Shown here one piece after another: positions 45,020 through 57,027 of a stretch of DNA of 64,000 nucleotides (positions within the stretch are counted from its first letter, which is position 1; the number at the start of each line of letters is the position of its first letter). Made by a program: the position numbers and the translations under genes. The DNA comes from an uncultured Mycobacterium sp. (GTDB lineage Bacteria > Actinomycetota > Actinomycetes > Mycobacteriales > Mycobacteriaceae). Where the stretch lies: contig FLQS01000012.1 in assembly GCA_900078375.1 (NCBI GenBank), positions 186,001 through 250,000 on the forward strand, written 5' to 3'. The notes beneath the pieces were generated by a model. It saw only the letters and a list, made by a program, of their open reading frames with translations. It was not told the DNA's origin and searched no databases.

Positions 45020-46201
45020 CTAGGACTGCTCACCCACGTGATCGCCGATGGCCTTCATGATCGCCTCACCGGCGCGGCCGAACAGGTCGTCGCGCTTTCG
45101 TTGGGCCCAGTCGTGCGATGCCTCGGTGGAACGCAGCTGTCCCTTGAAGTGCGGCATGACTTTTCGGGCGAACAAATCATAGGAGTGGTAGGTGGCCTTC
45201 GGGTCGGCCCAATCGTGGCCGAGCATCAGGAACGTCCCGAAGCCACCCGAACGCGCCAGCAGGTCTTCGATATAGGCGATCGCGTCGTCGGGGGTGCCGA
45301 TACAGCAACCGCCACCGGCGGCGTAGTCGGCGACGAACTGCCGCGGGGACTGCTCCGCTGCCTCAACCTCGTTGGACAGCGGGACGAAACCGGCGGCGCC
45401 GAAGTAGTTCGCGAAATCCTGCAGGCCGTAAGTGCAGTCGTCGATGGCCTGATCGCGGGTGTCGGCCAGGTGCATGATGCCGAGCACGCGCCAGGTGGCG
45501 CGGTCGGGCTCCGGTCTGCCGGCCTTCGCGGCCTGGTCCACCACGATTCCCCAGGCGTCCTCCAGCGCCGCGAAACCGCCGGGCACCGACATCGACAGCG
45601 ACAGCAGTGAGGTGCCCAGCTGGCCGGCTAGCCGTGGTCCCGACGGAGAAACCATTGCTGCCGTTGATATTTCAGGATACGGCCAGGTGTACGGCCGGAT
45701 GTGCAGCGCCGCGTCACGCAGGGTGAACCAATCCGAGTGCCGGTCGACACGCTCGTCGGGTCCGGCGCGGAACAGCGCCAGTATGGCGTCAAGCGATTCC
45801 TGCATCATCCGCCGCTGCTCCACCGGATCGATGCCCATCATGTAGGCGTCCGACGGCAGTGCGCCGGGTCCGGTGCCGAACATCACCCGGCCGCGGGTCA
45901 GGTGGTCGAGCAGCACCCAGCGGTCGGCCACCATCAGCGGATGGTGGTAGGGCAGGGACACCACGCCGGTGCCCAGCCGGATGTGCTTGGTGCGCTCGGC
46001 GGCCGCGGCGATGAACACCTCCGGGCAGGCGATCAGCTCGTAGCCACCGGAGTGGTGCTCGCCGAACCAAGCCTCGTCGAAGCCGAGCCGATCCAGCGCG
46101 ACGGTCCGCTCAAGGTCGTATTCCAGTGCGACCGTGGGGGATTGGCCAACCGGATGAAACGGTGTGAGGAATACACCGAAGTTCAGCGGCTTGTTCGTCA
46201 T
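45020..46201 (-). CDS. LLM-class flavin-dependent oxidoreductase (Rv3618-like)
   Basis: 393 residues, luciferase-like TIM barrel: FGVFLTPFHPVGQSP at the N-terminus, GFDEAWFGEHHSGGYELIACPEV, HIRLGTGVVSLPYHHPLMVA, and GRVMFGTGPGALPSDA. The family oxidises organic substrates with FMN or F420; the substrate is unknown. Its ATG overlaps the TGA of the epoxide hydrolase gene (ATGA), so the two are co-translated, which suggests consecutive oxidation and hydrolysis steps. The same pair, Rv3617-Rv3618, occurs in M. tuberculosis. Confidence 0.9.
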   Translation of the reverse strand: MTNKPLNFGVFLTPFHPVGQSPTVALEYDLERTVALDRLGFDEAWFGEHHSGGYELIACPEVFIAAAAERTKHIRLGTGVVSLPYHHPLMVADRWVLLDHLTRGRVMFGTGPGALPSDAYMMGIDPVEQRRMMQESLDAILALFRAGPDERVDRHSDWFTLRDAALHIRPYTWPYPEISTAAMVSPSGPRLAGQLGTSLLSLSMSVPGGFAALEDAWGIVVDQAAKAGRPEPDRATWRVLGIMHLADTRDQAIDDCTYGLQDFANYFGAAGFVPLSNEVEAAEQSPRQFVADYAAGGGCCIGTPDDAIAYIEDLLARSGGFGTFLMLGHDWADPKATYHSYDLFARKVMPHFKGQLRSTEASHDWAQRKRDDLFGRAGEAIMKAIGDHVGEQS

Positions 46202-47100
46202 GACGACTCCACTTCGCGCAGGAATTCCAGCAGGATCCGGTTCACCTCGTCGGGACGCTCCTGCTGCACCCAGTGCCCGGCGCCCTCGATCCACGTCTCG
46301 GTGTACGGGCCGGCGACCACCTCGCGGGCGCGCGCCGGGTTCATCGTCGACCCGATCGGGTCGGCGGTACCACCGACGAACAGCGCGGGCACGACGATGC
46401 GTGCGTCGGCCAGCTGCGGCGTCGACTCCCAGTTGCGGTCGTAATTCCGATACCAGTTCAGCGCTCCGGTGAATCCCGTCCTGCTGAACTCGGCCACGTA
46501 ATGGTCGAACTCGTCCGTGCTGAGCCAGCCCGGTGGCGCGTCCGGTCCCGTCAGCTCGTTGAACATCCCCCGCATGGTGGCGGCCACGTCGGCGGCCATC
46601 TCGGCATCGGCCTTGCCCGGCTCCTGAAAGCGCAGCATGTAGAAGTCGTCGCCGAACTTCTCCCGCCACCGCAACGTGGGGCGGGTCCGCGCCCGGGGAA
46701 TCGGCGGGACGGACAGGCCCGCGACCGCCCGGACCCGGTCGGCATGCAGCAGCGCGGTGTGCCAGACCACCATGGCGCCCCAGTCATGGCCGATGAACAC
46801 GGCTTGCCGCGCGCCTCCGCCAACTTCCGAGTCGAGCAGACCGACCAGGTCGCCGGTGAGGGCATGGATGTCGTAGGCCTCGACCGCCTCGGGTGCCGAC
46901 GATCCGCCGTAGCCGCGCTGGTCGGGAGCAAGCACGTGGTAGCCGGCCTGGGCCAGCGCCGGGATCTGATGCCGCCAGGAGTAGGCCAACTCGGGAAAGC
47001 CGTGCGCCAGGATCACCACGGGCGCACCGCGATCGCCGGCCTCAGTGACCCGCAGCCGAACTCCGTCGCCGTCAACTAACTGTTCGGTTGGAGCGAGCAC
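46198..47100 (-). CDS. ephA: Epoxide hydrolase EphA-like
   Basis: 300 residues, alpha/beta-hydrolase: oxyanion motif AHGFPELAYSWRHQ, nucleophile Asp in FIGHDWGAMVVW, and His in IEGAGHWVQQERP. Close to mycobacterial EphA throughout (GYHVLAPDQRGYGGSS; TGALNWYRNYDRNWE). It opens epoxides to vicinal diols. The start is GTG 47100 (VLAPTEQLVDGDGV), where conservation begins; the frame continues to 47193 without family similarity. Upstream gene of the LLM pair, divergent from ftsH. Confidence 0.92.
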   Translation of the reverse strand: MLAPTEQLVDGDGVRLRVTEAGDRGAPVVILAHGFPELAYSWRHQIPALAQAGYHVLAPDQRGYGGSSAPEAVEAYDIHALTGDLVGLLDSEVGGGARQAVFIGHDWGAMVVWHTALLHADRVRAVAGLSVPPIPRARTRPTLRWREKFGDDFYMLRFQEPGKADAEMAADVAATMRGMFNELTGPDAPPGWLSTDEFDHYVAEFSRTGFTGALNWYRNYDRNWESTPQLADARIVVPALFVGGTADPIGSTMNPARAREVVAGPYTETWIEGAGHWVQQERPDEVNRILLEFLREVESS

Positions 47101-47274
47101 CGTGCCAGCCAAGCACAGGTTCGCACCGCCGGAAAGAGCCGATTCGGCGCACCGCGAACACCGATTAACGGTGGGCGGAAACCGTGGGGCCACTTGCCGA
47201 CGTTGGTCTAGCGGTAGCCTGAACTATCCCAGCTGCGCATATCGGAAGGACCGGGCCGTAAAGGCCGATGCTTG

Positions 47275-49587
<2,313 letters not shown>

Positions 49588-50208
49588 ATGACGAACGGAG
49601 CTTCGATGCCGCAGCAAGATTCGGTCACGCTGGACACCCCGGTGTTCGATCAACCGCGGGCCGAGGCGGCCGTTCGTGAATTGTTGCTTGCGGTCGGAGA
49701 GGACCCCGATCGGCAGGGTCTGGTGGACACCCCGGCACGGGTCGCGCGGGCGTTCCAGGAGATGTTCGCCGGTCTGTACACCAACCCAGATGCGGTGCTG
49801 GAGACCACGTTCGACGAGCACCACGACGAACTGGTGCTGGTCAAGCAGATCCCGATGTACTCGACCTGTGAACACCATCTGGTGGCCTTCCATGGAATGG
49901 CGCACGTCGGCTACATCCCCGGTGAGGACGGACGCATCACCGGCCTGTCGAAGCTGGCCCGGGTGGTCGACCTGTACGCCAAGCGCCCGCAGGTGCAGGA
50001 GCGGCTGACCGGGCAGATCGCCGATGCGATCATGCGCAAGCTCAACCCGCGCGGGGTCATCGTCGTCATCGAGGCTGAGCATCTGTGCATGGCGATGCGC
50101 GGGGTGCGCAAGGCGGGGGCCATCACCACGACTTCGGCGGTGCGTGGACAGTTCAAGACGGACAACGCATCCCGATCCGAGGCGCTGGATCTCATCCTGC
50201 GTAAATGA
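49588..50208 (+). CDS. folE: GTP cyclohydrolase I
   Basis: 206 residues, first step of folate synthesis: GTP to dihydroneopterin triphosphate. The zinc/catalytic motif is [12 protein letters not shown], with further ligand Cys in [14 protein letters not shown]. The substrate-binding [19 protein letters not shown] block is present. ATG 49588 directly follows the ftsH TAA, and the stop overlaps the folP start. Length is typical. Part of ftsH-folE-folP-folB-folK. Confidence 0.97.
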   Translation: MTNGASMPQQDSVTLDTPVFDQPRAEAAVRELLLAVGEDPDRQGLVDTPARVARAFQEMFAGLYTNPDAVLETTFDEHHDELVLVKQIPMYSTCEHHLVAFHGMAHVGYIPGEDGRITGLSKLARVVDLYAKRPQVQERLTGQIADAIMRKLNPRGVIVVIEAEHLCMAMRGVRKAGAITTTSAVRGQFKTDNASRSEALDLILRK

Positions 50209-51065
50209 CCCAATCACACGAGCCGCGCACGCTGGTGATGGGGGTTGTCAACGTCACCGACGACTCTTTCTCCGACGGCGGACGCTATCTCGATCCGGCC
50301 CGCGCCGTTGAGCAGGGCCTGGCCCTGGCCGCCCAGGGTGCCGCCATCGTCGACGTCGGCGGTGAATCCACCCGGCCGGGAGCGGTCCGTATCGACGCCG
50401 CAGTGGAAGCCGCCCGCGTCGTTCCCGTCATCAAAGAGCTTGCCACCCAAGGCATCACCGTGAGCATCGACACCATGCACGCGGCGGTGGCGGCCGCCGC
50501 TCTCGACAGCGGCGCGACCATCGTCAATGACGTGTCCGGCGGCAGGGCCGATCCGGCGATGGCGCCGCTGGTGGCCGAGGCCAAGGTGCCGTGGGTGTTG
50601 ATGCATTGGCGCTCGGTGAGCACCGCGCATCCCCACGAGGTGCCGGCCTATGGCGACGTGGTCGCCGAGGTGCGCGACGAACTGCTGGCCGGTGTGGAGG
50701 CGGCCGTCGCCGCAGGCGTCGCTGCCGAAAACCTGATCATCGATCCGGGACTGGGCTTCGCCAAAACGGCGCAACACAATTGGGCCCTGCTGCACGCACT
50801 GCCCGAGTTCGTCGCCACCGGCATTCCGGTGCTCGTCGGGGCCAGCCGTAAGCGGTTCCTCGGCGCGCTGCTCGCCGAGCCCGACGGAACCGTCCGTCCC
50901 CCGGACGGGCGCGAGACCGCCACCGCGGTGATCTCGGCACTGGCCGCACTGGGCGGTGTGTGGGGTGTCCGGGTGCACGACGTGCGGGCCAGTGTGGACG
51001 CGCTGAAAGTTGTGGCCGGGTGGTCGGGTGGGGGAGATCCAGCTTGGGAGGACGCCGATGGCTGA
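50205..51065 (+). CDS. folP: Dihydropteroate synthase
   Basis: 286 residues, TIM barrel enzyme joining pteridine pyrophosphate to p-aminobenzoate; sulfonamide target. Signature motifs: [59 protein letters not shown], and [15 protein letters not shown] 50205 overlaps the folE stop (ATGA), and the 3' end overlaps folB by 8 bases. It matches FolP1 of mycobacteria rather than the inactive FolP2 type, judged by the complete motifs. Confidence 0.96.
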   Translation: MTQSHEPRTLVMGVVNVTDDSFSDGGRYLDPARAVEQGLALAAQGAAIVDVGGESTRPGAVRIDAAVEAARVVPVIKELATQGITVSIDTMHAAVAAAALDSGATIVNDVSGGRADPAMAPLVAEAKVPWVLMHWRSVSTAHPHEVPAYGDVVAEVRDELLAGVEAAVAAGVAAENLIIDPGLGFAKTAQHNWALLHALPEFVATGIPVLVGASRKRFLGALLAEPDGTVRPPDGRETATAVISALAALGGVWGVRVHDVRASVDALKVVAGWSGGGDPAWEDADG

Positions 51066-51459
51066 CCGCATCGAACTGCGCGGTCTCACCGTCCGAGGCA
51101 ATCACGGCGTGTTCGACCACGAGCGCCGTCACGGGCAGGACTTCGTCATCGACATCACCGTGTGGATCGACCTGGCCGCGGCCGCCGCCAGCGACGACCT
51201 CGCCGACACCTACGACTACGGCACGCTTGCGCAGCGGGCCGCCGCCATCGTCGGCGGGCCGGCGCGCAACCTGATCGAGACGGTCGCCGCGGAGATCGCC
51301 GAGGACGTGATGGCCGACCAGCGGGTGCACGCGGTGGAAGTGGTCGTGCACAAACCTGATGCACCAATCCCGTTGTCGTTCAAAGACGTTGCGGTCGTCG
51401 CGCGGCGCTCCCGGCATGGGGGACAGGGCGAGATCGTGCCGCTCAGAGGAGGCGTATGA
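51058..51459 (+). CDS. folB: Dihydroneopterin aldolase
   Basis: 133 residues, T-fold enzyme cleaving dihydroneopterin to 6-hydroxymethyl-dihydropterin. Visible: [28 protein letters not shown], catalytic Glu and Tyr in [23 protein letters not shown], and [21 protein letters not shown] 51058 lies within the end of folP, and its stop overlaps the folK start (ATGA at 51456). Confidence 0.95.
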   Translation: MADRIELRGLTVRGNHGVFDHERRHGQDFVIDITVWIDLAAAAASDDLADTYDYGTLAQRAAAIVGGPARNLIETVAAEIAEDVMADQRVHAVEVVVHKPDAPIPLSFKDVAVVARRSRHGGQGEIVPLRGGV

Positions 51460-52007
51460 CGCGGGTGGTGCTGTCGATCGGGTCCAACCTCGGCGACCGG
51501 GTGGCGCGGCTGCAGGCCGCCGTCGACGGGCTCGGTGTCTCGGTGCGCGCGCTGTCGCCGGTCTACGAGACCGACGCCTGGGGTGGTGTCGAGCAGGGAG
51601 CGTTCCTCAACGCGATCGTCGTCGCCGACGACCCCGGTGCCGACGAACACGAGTGGTTACGGCGCGCGCAGGCACTGGAAGACGCCAATGAACGCGTCCG
51701 CGAACAGAAGTGGGGACCGCGCACCCTCGACGTCGATCTCGTCTCGTGTCACGACGGCGACGCCGAGGTCTTCTCCCGCGACGAGCACTTGACGCTGCCG
51801 CATCCGCAGGCTCACCTGCGTGCGTTCGTGATGGTGCCGTGGCTGGCCGTCGACCCGGACGCCGAACTCACCGTGGCCGGTGAACCCCAGCGCGTCGATC
51901 GCCTGCTGACGGAGCTCGAGCCGGTTGATCGCGACGGCGTCCGGCTGACCGGCCTGGTGCTGGGGTTGGGCCCCCGCGCCCGAATCGACCAAGAGCCCGA
52001 GGCCTGA
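51456..52007 (+). CDS. folK: 6-hydroxymethyl-7,8-dihydropterin pyrophosphokinase (HPPK)
   Basis: 183 residues. Motifs: [19 protein letters not shown], the substrate region [33 protein letters not shown] with the metal-binding Asp pair, and [16 protein letters not shown]. It produces the substrate of folP. The start overlaps folB. The stop shares one base with the next ATG (TGATG). Confidence 0.96.
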   Translation: MTRVVLSIGSNLGDRVARLQAAVDGLGVSVRALSPVYETDAWGGVEQGAFLNAIVVADDPGADEHEWLRRAQALEDANERVREQKWGPRTLDVDLVSCHDGDAEVFSRDEHLTLPHPQAHLRAFVMVPWLAVDPDAELTVAGEPQRVDRLLTELEPVDRDGVRLTGLVLGLGPRARIDQEPEA

Positions 52008-52480
52008 TGGGGCCCACACGCAAACGCGACCTCACCGCCGCGGTCGTCGGCGTCGCGATCCTGACCTGGCTGCTGATGCGGATCCTGTACCACTACTTCC
52101 CGCCGATCACGTTGTGGACCGGGCTGTCGCTGCTGGCCGTCGCCGCGATCGAGGCCGGCTGGGCGGTGTCGGTGCGGGCCAAGATCGGTGACGGGCAGAT
52201 CGGTGTCGGCGGCGGCCGACTGCACCCGTTGACCGTGGCGCGCAGCGTGGTGGTCGCCAAGGCCTCGGCGTGGGTCGGGGCACTGATGCTGGGCTGGTGG
52301 ACCGGCGTACTGATCTTCCTGTTGTTCCGGCGCAGCGAGCAGGTGGCGGGGAGTTTCATCCCTGGTGCCGCGGTGGCCGCCTTGAGCGCCCTGGCTCTGG
52401 TGGTCGCGGCGGTGTGGCTGCAGCATTGCTGCAAGTCACCCGGTGACCCGACCGACGACCCCGACGGCGCCCCGGAGTAG
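52007..52480 (+). CDS. DUF3180 membrane protein (Rv3605c-like)
   Basis: 157 residues with about four membrane helices (AVVGVAILTWLLMRIL; LWTGLSLLAVAAIEAGWAV; VGALMLGWWTGVLIFLLF; AAVAALSALALVVAAVWL) and a short acidic C-terminal tail. The conserved HPLTVARSVVVAKASAWVG is characteristic of the actinobacterial DUF3180 family that always follows folK. Role unknown; co-translated with folK by a TGATG junction. Confidence 0.88.
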   Translation: MGPTRKRDLTAAVVGVAILTWLLMRILYHYFPPITLWTGLSLLAVAAIEAGWAVSVRAKIGDGQIGVGGGRLHPLTVARSVVVAKASAWVGALMLGWWTGVLIFLLFRRSEQVAGSFIPGAAVAALSALALVVAAVWLQHCCKSPGDPTDDPDGAPE

Positions 52481-52556
52481 TGCCACAGAGCTCTCTTGGG
52501 GTGCTCTGGGGGCGAATCGCCGCAGCTCGACGACACGCGCACCGACATCGCGCGGG

Positions 52557-52562
52557 TACAGT
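52557..52562 (+). promoter_or_regulatory. -10 hexamer TACAGT, leaderless start at 52569
   Basis: TACAGT is followed by six bases and ATG 52569. It marks a new transcription unit after the folate operon. Confidence 0.5.
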
Positions 52563-52568
52563 CACCCC

Positions 52569-53843
52569 ATGACCGTTCTGTCCCGCGGCGCCAGGAATCG
52601 GCGCGGCGGCCGCAGGCCGGGTTGGCTGCTCTTGACGGTGTTGCTAGTCCTAGCCATTGCGGCCAGTTCCGCGTTGGTCTTCACCAACCGCGCCGAGCTG
52701 CTCAAGCTGGCGGTCATTCTGTCGTTGTGGGCGGCCGTCATCGCGGCGTTCGTGTCGGTCATCTACCGCAGGCAAAGCGATATCGACGCCGCCCGCGCGC
52801 GTGACCTGAAACTGGTCTACGACCTGCAGCTCGACCGTGAGATCTCGGCTCGCCGGGAATACGAGTTGAGCGTCGAGTCGCACCTGCGCCGCGAGCTGGC
52901 CTCCGAGCTGCGCGCGCAGGCCGCCGACGAGGTGGCAGCACTGCGGTCGGAGTTGGCCGCGCTGCGAGCCAACCTGGAGATCCTGTTCGACGCCGACCTG
53001 GGCGACCGGCCCGCGCTCGAGGGTGACCGGGCCGGGGACTGGACCCGCGACACGACGACGCTGCCGCCGGTGCCCGGGCGTGTCGAGAGCAGCCGGATCA
53101 CCCCGGTGCGCCCCGAGGACACCGGCAGCCGCCCGGTTACGGCCGAGAACCCGATCATCGACGTTCCCGAGGAACCGCTGGTCCTGCCGCAGCCGTACGC
53201 CCAGCCGCCCCCGCCGCGCCGTCGCCGCCGCGCTGAAGCCGAGCCCGAGCCGGTATTGGGGGGATCGCATCGCCGGCCGTCGGAAAACGGTGAGCAGCCT
53301 GCTGACCGGCCATTCGCCCCGCCCCCGCCTCCGCGTCCCGAGCCCCAATCCGACGTCGCGGCCGCGGCGGCGGCCTTGGCGGCGGAGAAGCCCCCCGCAC
53401 ATGAGGCGTCGGAATGGCGACCGGTGGATGCCGATGGCCAATGGTTGCCGCCGGGCGCGCCCGGCAGCAACTGGGTGGCGAACGCTGACAGCGGCATCGT
53501 CGTCCCGTCGGCCGCGGCAGCCACGCCCACCGCCGAGGAGCCGCGCGGTAGGCACTGGACCCCGCCGGAAGACGCCGCACCGGCCGTCGAACCGGAGCCG
53601 CAGCCCGAGCCCGAGTCGGTGATTCCGCGGGCCCGCCATTCGGTCGGCGGTAACGGTCAGCCGGACGCGGAGACACCGCCGCCCCCGACCCGGCACCGCG
53701 GTGCGGCCGAGGAGGAGCCGCCGCGGCGAAGGGCCCGCGACGCCGAGCAGACCGGGGGGCAGTCGGTTGCCGAGCTACTGGCCCGGCTGCAGGCCAACGG
53801 CAACGCCGAAGGCGGCGGCCGCCGACGCCGGCGCGAGGACTAA
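52569..53843 (+). CDS. DUF6779-like membrane protein with Pro-rich tail (Rv3604c-like)
   Basis: 424 residues. Two N-terminal membrane helices (WLLLTVLLVLAIAASSALVF, LAVILSLWAAVIAAFVSVI), then a cytoplasmic coiled-coil-like stretch (DLQLDREISARREYELSVESHL and RAQAADEVAALRSELAALR), then a long Pro/Glu/Arg-rich disordered tail ending in GGRRRRRED. The architecture matches Rv3604c, adjacent to the folate/pantothenate genes in mycobacteria. A scaffold or division-related role is only a guess. ATG 52569 is supported by the leaderless -10. Confidence 0.82.
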   Translation: MTVLSRGARNRRGGRRPGWLLLTVLLVLAIAASSALVFTNRAELLKLAVILSLWAAVIAAFVSVIYRRQSDIDAARARDLKLVYDLQLDREISARREYELSVESHLRRELASELRAQAADEVAALRSELAALRANLEILFDADLGDRPALEGDRAGDWTRDTTTLPPVPGRVESSRITPVRPEDTGSRPVTAENPIIDVPEEPLVLPQPYAQPPPPRRRRRAEAEPEPVLGGSHRRPSENGEQPADRPFAPPPPPRPEPQSDVAAAAAALAAEKPPAHEASEWRPVDADGQWLPPGAPGSNWVANADSGIVVPSAAAATPTAEEPRGRHWTPPEDAAPAVEPEPQPEPESVIPRARHSVGGNGQPDAETPPPPTRHRGAAEEEPPRRRARDAEQTGGQSVAELLARLQANGNAEGGGRRRRRED

Positions 53844-53931
53844 TTCCGCCAGGTTAGAGTTGTGATGACCGACCGGTACCCGACACAGGACCGGAACGAA
53901 CACACTCATTGACGTCAGCGAGGTCGTCTAC

Positions 53932-54867
53932 GTGGGGACCCCCAGCGGCTTGCGCCCGGCGCGGCTCAAGGTCGGCATCGTCTCAGCCGGCCGCGTCGGC
54001 ACTGCACTTGGCGTGGCGCTGGAACGTGCCGAGCACGTGGTGGTCGCGTGCAGCGCGATCTCGGCGACATCGCGTGGGCTCGCCGAGCGGCGGCTCCCTG
54101 ACACGGAGATTCTGCCGGTCCCCGATGTCGCCGACCGGGCCGAGCTGCTGCTGCTGACCGTGCCGGACTCCGAACTGCCCGGTTTGGTCAACGGCCTGGC
54201 CGCGACGGGGGCGGTGCGCCGCGGAACCATCGTCGTGCACACGTCGGGCGCCAACGGGGTCGCAATCCTGGCCCCGCTGGCCGAGCAGGGCTGTGTGCCG
54301 CTGGCCATCCATCCCGCGATGACGTTCACTGGCGCCGACGAGGACATCGCCCGGCTGGCCGATAGCTGCTTCGGCGTCACCGCGGCCGACGAGATCGGCT
54401 ATGCCATCGCCCAGTCGCTGGTGTTGGAGATCGGCGGCGAGCCGTTCGGGGTCCGCGAAGATGCGCGAACGCTCTATCACGCGGCGCTGGCCCACGCGAG
54501 CAACCACATCGTCACGGTGCTTGCCGACGCGCTGGATGCGCTGCGCTCTTCCCTGTCCGGGCAGGAGCTGCTGGGACAGGAACTCGTCGTCGACGCCCCC
54601 GGCGGCCTGGCGGAACGGATCATCGGTCCATTGGCCCGCGCCGCGCTGGAGAACACTCTGCAGCGCGGCCAGGCGGCATTGACCGGACCGGTGGCGCGCG
54701 GCGACGCCGCCGCCGTCGCCGGCCACCTGGCCGCCCTCGATCAGGTGGATTCCGAACTGGCGCAGGCATATTGCGCCAACTCGCTGCGCACCGCCCGGCG
54801 GGCGCACGCCCCCAAGGAGGTTGTTGAGGTGTTGGCCGAATGGTCGGGGCAAGGACGGCAACGGTGA
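53932..54867 (+). CDS. Rossmann-fold/DUF2520 protein beside panC (Rv3603c-like)
   Basis: 311 residues. NAD(P)-binding N-terminus [20 protein letters not shown], then a DUF2520 helical C-terminal domain ([24 protein letters not shown]). The fold resembles ketopantoate and other beta-hydroxyacid-type reductases. Directly coupled to panC (GTGA overlap at 54864), so it may take part in pantoate synthesis; that is inference. The start is GTG 53932; the frame is open a little further to an ATT at 53908, and the true start may be there. In M. tuberculosis the protein also precedes panC. Confidence 0.85.
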   Translation: MGTPSGLRPARLKVGIVSAGRVGTALGVALERAEHVVVACSAISATSRGLAERRLPDTEILPVPDVADRAELLLLTVPDSELPGLVNGLAATGAVRRGTIVVHTSGANGVAILAPLAEQGCVPLAIHPAMTFTGADEDIARLADSCFGVTAADEIGYAIAQSLVLEIGGEPFGVREDARTLYHAALAHASNHIVTVLADALDALRSSLSGQELLGQELVVDAPGGLAERIIGPLARAALENTLQRGQAALTGPVARGDAAAVAGHLAALDQVDSELAQAYCANSLRTARRAHAPKEVVEVLAEWSGQGRQR

Positions 54868-55793
54868 AAGCGGGCCCGCAGTTCACCGCCGGGCAGCTCA
54901 ATGTCTACCCGTCGCCTCAGGCGGTGTCCGACGTCACCCGCGCGCTGCGCCACACCGGGCGACGGGTGATGCTGGTGCCGACCATGGGCGCGCTGCACGA
55001 CGGTCACCTGACGCTGGTTCGTTCCGCCAAGCGGGTACCCGGTGCGGTGGTCGTGGTGTCGATCTTCGTCAACCCCTTGCAGTTTGGGCCTAGCGAGGAC
55101 CTCGACGCCTACCCGCGCACCCTGGACGCCGACCTCGAGCTGTTGCGCGAAGAAGGTGTCGAGGTGGCGTTCACGCCCAACGTGTCGGCGATGTATCCGG
55201 ACGGTCCGCGCACCACGGTGCACCCTGGGCCGCTGGGTGCCCAGCTCGAAGGTTCTTCGCGGCCAGGGCATTTCGCCGGCATGCTGACCGTCGTCTTGAA
55301 GCTGCTGCAGATCGTGCGGCCGGACCGCGCTTTCTTCGGCGAGAAGGATTATCAGCAGCTGGCCTTGATCCGGCAGATGGTCGACGACCTCAACGTCGAC
55401 GTCCGCGTTGTCGGTGTACCGATCGTGCGGGAGTCCGACGGTCTGGCCATGTCGTCGCGCAACCGCTACCTGACTGCCGAGGAGCGCGAACAGGCCGGTG
55501 CATTGTCGGCGGCGCTGCTGGCCGGTATGTATGCGGCCGGCGAGGGCACGGCGAGCGCACTCGACGCCGCCCGAGCTGTTCTCGACGAGGTGCCCGCCAT
55601 CAAAGTCGACTACCTCGAAGTGCGTGGGCCGCAGCTGGAGCCCGCGCCGCCGTACGGCTCAGCCCGCATGCTGGTGGCCGCCTACCTGGGAGGCACTCGG
55701 CTGCTGGACAACATCGCCATCGACATCGGGACGCCATCTGGGCCTGGCCCGGACGTCGAATACGACGAGCACGAATTACCCTGGAGAAATTGA
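54864..55793 (+). CDS. panC: Pantothenate synthetase
   Basis: 309 residues; condenses pantoate and beta-alanine with ATP. Motifs: [18 protein letters not shown] (HIGH-like site), [44 protein letters not shown], and [16 protein letters not shown] (KMSKS equivalent). GTG 54864 overlaps the stop of the previous gene, and the TGA shares one base with the panD ATG. Same length as the M. tuberculosis enzyme. Confidence 0.96.
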   Translation: MKAGPQFTAGQLNVYPSPQAVSDVTRALRHTGRRVMLVPTMGALHDGHLTLVRSAKRVPGAVVVVSIFVNPLQFGPSEDLDAYPRTLDADLELLREEGVEVAFTPNVSAMYPDGPRTTVHPGPLGAQLEGSSRPGHFAGMLTVVLKLLQIVRPDRAFFGEKDYQQLALIRQMVDDLNVDVRVVGVPIVRESDGLAMSSRNRYLTAEEREQAGALSAALLAGMYAAGEGTASALDAARAVLDEVPAIKVDYLEVRGPQLEPAPPYGSARMLVAAYLGGTRLLDNIAIDIGTPSGPGPDVEYDEHELPWRN

Positions 55794-56209
55794 TGTACCG
55801 GACGATGCTGAAGTCGAAGATCCACCGCGCCACCGTCACGCACGCCGACCTGCACTACGTCGGTTCGGTGACGGTCGACGCCGATCTGATGGACGCCGCC
55901 GACCTGCTCGAGGGTGAGCAGGTGACGATCGTCGATATCGACAACGGCGCGCGCCTGGAGACCTATGCGATCACCGGGCAGCGCGGTACCGGAGTGATCG
56001 GAATCAACGGTGCGGCAGCCCATCTGGTCCACCCGGGCGATCTGGTAATCCTGATCGCCTATGGCGTGATGGACGACGCCGAGGCGCGGACCTACCGGCC
56101 CCGGGTGGTTTTCGTCGACGCCGACAACCGGCAGATCGATATCGGCGACGATCCGGCATTCGTGCCTGACGATGTCACCGACCTGCTGTCGCCGCGGAGG
56201 GTGGGGTAG
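55793..56209 (+). CDS. panD: Aspartate 1-decarboxylase (proenzyme)
   Basis: 138 residues; makes beta-alanine for panC. The self-processing site is Gly24-Ser25 in [13 protein letters not shown], giving the pyruvoyl group. Active-site elements are [18 protein letters not shown] and [21 protein letters not shown] used ATG 55793; TTG 55790 adjoins it. Coupled to panC. PanD is a known target of pyrazinoic acid in M. tuberculosis, mentioned only as family context. Confidence 0.96.
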   Translation: MYRTMLKSKIHRATVTHADLHYVGSVTVDADLMDAADLLEGEQVTIVDIDNGARLETYAITGQRGTGVIGINGAAAHLVHPGDLVILIAYGVMDDAEARTYRPRVVFVDADNRQIDIGDDPAFVPDDVTDLLSPRRVG

Positions 56210-56211
56210 CC

Positions 56212-57027
56212 GTGCTGCTGGCCATCGACGTCCGCAACACCCACACCGTCGTCGGGTTGATCTCCGGTTCCGGTGAGCATGCAAAAGTGGCGCAGCAGTG
56301 GCGGATTCGCACCGAACCGGAAGTCACCGCCGACGAGCTGGCACTCACCATCGAGGGCCTGATCGGTGACGACTCCGAGCGCCTCACCGGCGCCACCGGG
56401 CTGTCCACCGTCCCCTCGGTCATGCACGAGGTCCGGGTCATGCTCGACCAGTACTGGCCCAGCGTGCCGCACGTGCTCATCGAGCCCGGTGTGCGCACCG
56501 GGATCCCGCTGCTGGTCGACAATCCCAAAGAGGTGGGCGCCGACCGGATCGTGAATTGCCTGGCCGCCTACGGCAAGTTCAAATCCGCCGCCATCGTGGT
56601 GGACTTCGGCTCGTCGATCTGTGTCGACGTCGTCTCGGCCAAGGGTGAATTCCTCGGCGGGGCAATCGCTCCCGGCGTCCAGGTGTCCTCGGATGCGGCG
56701 GCCGCGCGATCGGCGGCGTTGCGTCGGGTGGAGCTCACCAGGCCGCGGTCGGTGGTCGGTAAGAACACCGTGGAGTGCATGCAGGCCGGGGCGCTGTTCG
56801 GATTCGCCGGCCTGGTGGACGGCTTGGTGAACCGGATCCGGGAGGACGTCGACGGTTTCGCCGGCTCCGATGTCGCTGTGGTCGCCACCGGTCACACCGC
56901 GCCGCTGATGCTGCCCGATCTGCACACCGTGCAGCACTACGACCAGCACCTCACCCTCGACGGGCTGCGGATGGTCTACGAACGCAACCGAGACAACCAG
57001 CGCGGCCGGATCAAATCCGCACGCTAG
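56212..57027 (+). CDS. coaX: Type III pantothenate kinase
   Basis: 271 residues, ASKHA-fold kinase; first step of CoA synthesis. Motifs: [16 protein letters not shown] at the N-terminus (phosphate loop), [16 protein letters not shown] (pantothenate site), [27 protein letters not shown], and VATGHTAP near the end. The start is GTG 56212, two bases after the panD stop. It converges on the following gene with a 4-base overlap in which both use TAG. Confidence 0.95.
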   Translation: MLLAIDVRNTHTVVGLISGSGEHAKVAQQWRIRTEPEVTADELALTIEGLIGDDSERLTGATGLSTVPSVMHEVRVMLDQYWPSVPHVLIEPGVRTGIPLLVDNPKEVGADRIVNCLAAYGKFKSAAIVVDFGSSICVDVVSAKGEFLGGAIAPGVQVSSDAAAARSAALRRVELTRPRSVVGKNTVECMQAGALFGFAGLVDGLVNRIREDVDGFAGSDVAVVATGHTAPLMLPDLHTVQHYDQHLTLDGLRMVYERNRDNQRGRIKSAR

